Of a stretch of DNA of 64,000 nucleotides, positions 62,079-64,000 are shown one piece after another; position 1 is the stretch's first letter, and the number at the start of each line of letters is the position of its first letter. This stretch comes from Bacteroidaceae bacterium (GTDB lineage Bacteria > Bacteroidota > Bacteroidia > Bacteroidales > Bacteroidaceae). The stretch is taken from NCBI GenBank assembly GCA_017447625.1, contig JAFSNB010000044.1, forward strand, positions 178,219 through 242,218, given 5' to 3'. The translations under genes were made by a program, and so were the position numbers. The notes beneath the pieces were generated by a model. That model was not told the DNA's origin and made no database searches. It was given only the letters and a program-made list of their open reading frames with translations.

Positions 62079-63776
62079 ATGAAATATAACCTAAAAGAAC
62101 TTGTTGCTTCAATGTGGGAGCATAGAGAAAAAAAGGATTTTGGACGGAAAGGTCTGGAAACAACTTATCGTGGGTTATCTGTAAAAGCGAGTATTGGAAT
62201 GACTGGTAATATTTCAAAGATTCCATGGATTTCATATTGCGCAGAAGGTCAAGAAACACAAAAAGGGATTTATCCTGTACTTCTTTTTTATGGCACAACA
62301 GAATTTGTTCAAAAAAACAAGAACAAAGAGAAAGTAAGAAAAATAGTGTTGGCCTATGGAGTAAGTGCTAACAAGAAACCTGATATCCTTTGGGGAACAG
62401 AAGTTGATGGCAAGATAACGATAAAAGAGGCTTTTAAAGAATGGAACTACAATACGTCTGATGCTGGAATAAAGAAATATAATTCTTCATACGTATATAA
62501 AATATACGAATGGACAGACAATGTGAATTATGCTCTAATTCAGGAAGATATTGATAAATTAATTAATACGTATGTGAGTTTATTAGGATGTTATATAAAT
62601 GATTCGAGTGCTGACGCAATTAAAGACATTATTAAGGAAACACAGAATGCTCCAACAGAATCTTTTTCCATCAAAAAAATAATTGGTCATATCAAGGAAA
62701 CAGGATTGCTTTACACCGATTCGCTGGTGAAACGTTTTGCTTTCTCTTTGATGTCGAAGCGGTTTCTAATACTGAGTGGTCTGGCTGGTTCAGGTAAGAC
62801 GCAATTGGCTCTGGCGTTCGCAAGTGCGTTGGTAAAGAACAAGGACAGGCAGATGTGCGTGGTGAGTGTTGGTGCCGACTGGACGAATCGGGAGCCGCTT
62901 TTGGGATTCCCCAATGCATTGCAGCCAGAGAAGTACGTGAAGCCAGAGAGCGGTGTATTGGACCTGCTGATAGAGGCGAATCGCGAGGAGAATGCAGAAA
63001 AACCGTTCTTCCTGATACTGGACGAGATGAACATGAGCTATGTGGAGCGTTACTTCGCAGACTTCCTGTCTGCAATGGAGAGCAAGGAGAAAATCAGCTT
63101 GTGGAATAGTGATACGGAATGTGACAAAGTGATTGACGGTGTGCCGCAGCGCATTGACCTGCCAAAGAATCTCTTTATTATTGGTACCATCAACGTGGAC
63201 GAGACGACGTATATGTTCTCGCCCAAGGTGCTGGACAGAGCCAACGTGATAGAGTTTAAGATTTCGTCAAAGGAGATGGGTACGTTCCTGCAGGAAATGC
63301 GTGAGATAGACCGCGACAGCATTATCAGCAAGGCAGCTGGAATGGGAGCAGACTTTGTGGCAAAGGCTTGTAAGAAGGACCTGGCTCAGGACGACGAGGC
63401 GGTGAAGATGCTGCAGAAGTTCTTTGACGAGCTGAAGAACGTGAATGCTGAGTTCGGTTACCGCTCGGCAACAGAGATATTCCGCTTTATCTGTCAGGCA
63501 AAGGCCAACGATGATACAGGTGAAAAGATGACTGACGAGGAGATTCTGGATGCAGCCATCGTGCAGAAACTGCTGCCCAAGCTGCATGGTTCGCGAAAGA
63601 AGCTGGAGCCTGTGCTAGCCCAACTTTGGAAGCTTTGCTTTACGGGTGCTGGTAAGGATCTGAATATTGCTAAAGAGAACGTGGAGAAGGCCCAATACAA
63701 AGAGAGTGCCGACAAGATACGTCGCATGTATGAGTCGGCAACGGCGAATGGATTCACCAGTTTTGCAGAAGCGTAA
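62079..63776 (+). CDS. McrB-like AAA+ GTPase with N-terminal recognition domain
   Basis: 565 residues. Residues 1-150 resemble the MrcB N-terminal domain ('GRKGLETTYRGLSVKASIG', 'YPVLLFYGT', 'VLAYGVSANKKPDILWG') that recognises modified DNA. The AAA+ motor has Walker A 'LSGLAGSGKTQLAL' (234-241), 'DWTNREPLLGF', Walker B 'PFFLILDEMNMSYVERYFADFL' and the McrB-type nucleotide motif 'GTINVDETTYMFSPKVLDRA'. In McrBC systems it translocates and activates the McrC nuclease; no McrC follows in the 220 bp left. The first 620 bp are AT-rich like the upstream genes and the rest near 50% GC, a sharp break near 62700. Confidence 0.88.
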   Translation: MKYNLKELVASMWEHREKKDFGRKGLETTYRGLSVKASIGMTGNISKIPWISYCAEGQETQKGIYPVLLFYGTTEFVQKNKNKEKVRKIVLAYGVSANKKPDILWGTEVDGKITIKEAFKEWNYNTSDAGIKKYNSSYVYKIYEWTDNVNYALIQEDIDKLINTYVSLLGCYINDSSADAIKDIIKETQNAPTESFSIKKIIGHIKETGLLYTDSLVKRFAFSLMSKRFLILSGLAGSGKTQLALAFASALVKNKDRQMCVVSVGADWTNREPLLGFPNALQPEKYVKPESGVLDLLIEANREENAEKPFFLILDEMNMSYVERYFADFLSAMESKEKISLWNSDTECDKVIDGVPQRIDLPKNLFIIGTINVDETTYMFSPKVLDRANVIEFKISSKEMGTFLQEMREIDRDSIISKAAGMGADFVAKACKKDLAQDDEAVKMLQKFFDELKNVNAEFGYRSATEIFRFICQAKANDDTGEKMTDEEILDAAIVQKLLPKLHGSRKKLEPVLAQLWKLCFTGAGKDLNIAKENVEKAQYKESADKIRRMYESATANGFTSFAEA

Positions 63777-63802
63777 AAGTTTTCTGAATGATATGAATTG
63801 AT

Positions 63803-63810
63803 TATCTTTG
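63803..63810 (+). promoter_or_regulatory. -7 box downstream of the McrB-like gene
   Basis: TATCTTTG; predicted start at about 63817, just before ATG 63820. Confidence 0.6.
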
Positions 63811-63819
63811 CACACAATT

Positions 63820-63873
63820 ATGGGAATGAAGAGATATACAATAGTGGAACTGCAACAGATTGTACTACCCTAG
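63820..63873 (+). pseudogene. 17-codon reading frame cut off by repeat region
   Basis: ATG 63820 opens 'MGMKRYTIVELQQIVLP' and stops in TAG at 63871, which is part of the first copy of the 18-bp repeat. It looks like the 5' end of a longer gene interrupted by the repeat block. No family can be named from 17 residues. Confidence 0.35.
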
Positions 63874-63991
63874 AAAAAGTTGAATGGTTTTTAACTTAAC
63901 CCTGCCAAAGGTTGAATGCCTGTTTGGTACCTTAATCCTTATCCCTGGCAGAAGTTGAATCATTCTCTCTTAACCCTTGTTTTTGTTGAAC
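63868..63991. repeat. Four copies of an 18-bp motif, CCCTGGCAGAAGTTGAAT type
   Basis: Copies start at 63868, 63900, 63943 and 63974 (spacing 32, 43, 31): each is CCCT + 7 variable bases + GTTGAAT/C. The spacers are T-rich and unrelated. Runs to the window end. Possibly iterons or the end of a mobile element. Confidence 0.7.
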
Positions 63992-64000
63992 AGGCTCCGC

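Noticed and set aside
1-64000. DGR reverse transcriptase or template repeat to go with the variable ends
   Set aside because: No RT motif (such as YxDD) in any convincing protein and no second copy of the GGCGGCTGG-containing segment with adenines at variable sites.

Overview
The window looks like a chromosomal segment of a Bacteroidales bacterium, most likely Prevotellaceae. The signs are promoters with the Bacteroidetes TTG / TAnnTTTG signature in place of E. coli-type boxes, little Shine-Dalgarno sequence, a short primary sigma factor lacking a long region 1, the L28-L33-DUF4295 ribosomal operon, DUF4270, DUF5103 and DUF1460 proteins, B12-dependent ribonucleotide reductase, and large surface proteins ending in a 'NLAGQKV...GIYII.GRKVVVK' tail. 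The genus is an inference. Core DNA is about 50% GC; accessory stretches (about 5.6-10.5 kb and 55.7-62.7 kb) are clearly AT-richer.

Layout. 0-1.5 kb: end of a TonB-dependent receptor plus a PnuC-type transporter (a vitamin uptake pair). 1.5-10.5 kb: accessory region with dense short-repeat arrays, an Rpn-type nuclease, two C-type-lectin/FGE-fold proteins whose 3' ends look like diversity-generating-retroelement (DGR) variable regions, an IS3 remnant, an MNT/HEPN toxin-antitoxin pair and a solo nuclease between 58-bp direct repeats that each carry a promoter, a structured leader RNA, and a DUF3791/DUF3990 toxin-antitoxin-like operon. 10.5-20.5 kb: housekeeping genes (dnaA, nrdJ, folB, map, tsaD, rpmB, rpmG, DUF4295, yihY, rnpB). 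20.7-26.2 kb: htrA, then rpoD leading an operon with an HPr-kinase-like protein, an S26-like peptidase, PqqD and a peptidoglycan transglycosylase. 26.3-31.4 kb: minus-strand envelope genes and a starch-synthase-like protein. 31.5-36.6 kb: panCD convergent with hisDCB. 37-49.8 kb: two giant paralogous surface proteins and a GH128-type glycosidase followed by a glycosyltransferase. 49.9-54.9 kb: minus-strand glycan operon including a GNAT-DegT fusion. 55-55.7 kb: secreted YhcH-family protein. 56.5-63.8 kb: AT-rich defence-like cluster with a small protein, GHKL ATPase, unknown protein, DUF6339-like protein, a 5-methylcytosine methyltransferase with a large insertion, and a McrB-like AAA+ protein without McrC next to it.

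Two signals stand out. First, a GC-rich inverted-repeat element (arms close to GACCCACCCCCAACCCCTCC, total 95-190 bp, plus single-arm copies) occurs at nine loci. It is embedded in reading frames: it supplies the start codons and first residues of hisB, hisC, tsaD and yihY, the last residues of hisC and hisD, and internal segments of pnuC and a glycosyltransferase. This resembles in-frame palindromic elements of the Rickettsia RPE kind. Second, the AT-rich five-gene operon at 56.5-61.9 kb combines a GHKL (MORC/MutL-like) ATPase with a cytosine methyltransferase and two uncharacterised proteins, with no recognisable restriction nuclease. It is the best candidate here for an undescribed modification-dependent defence system.
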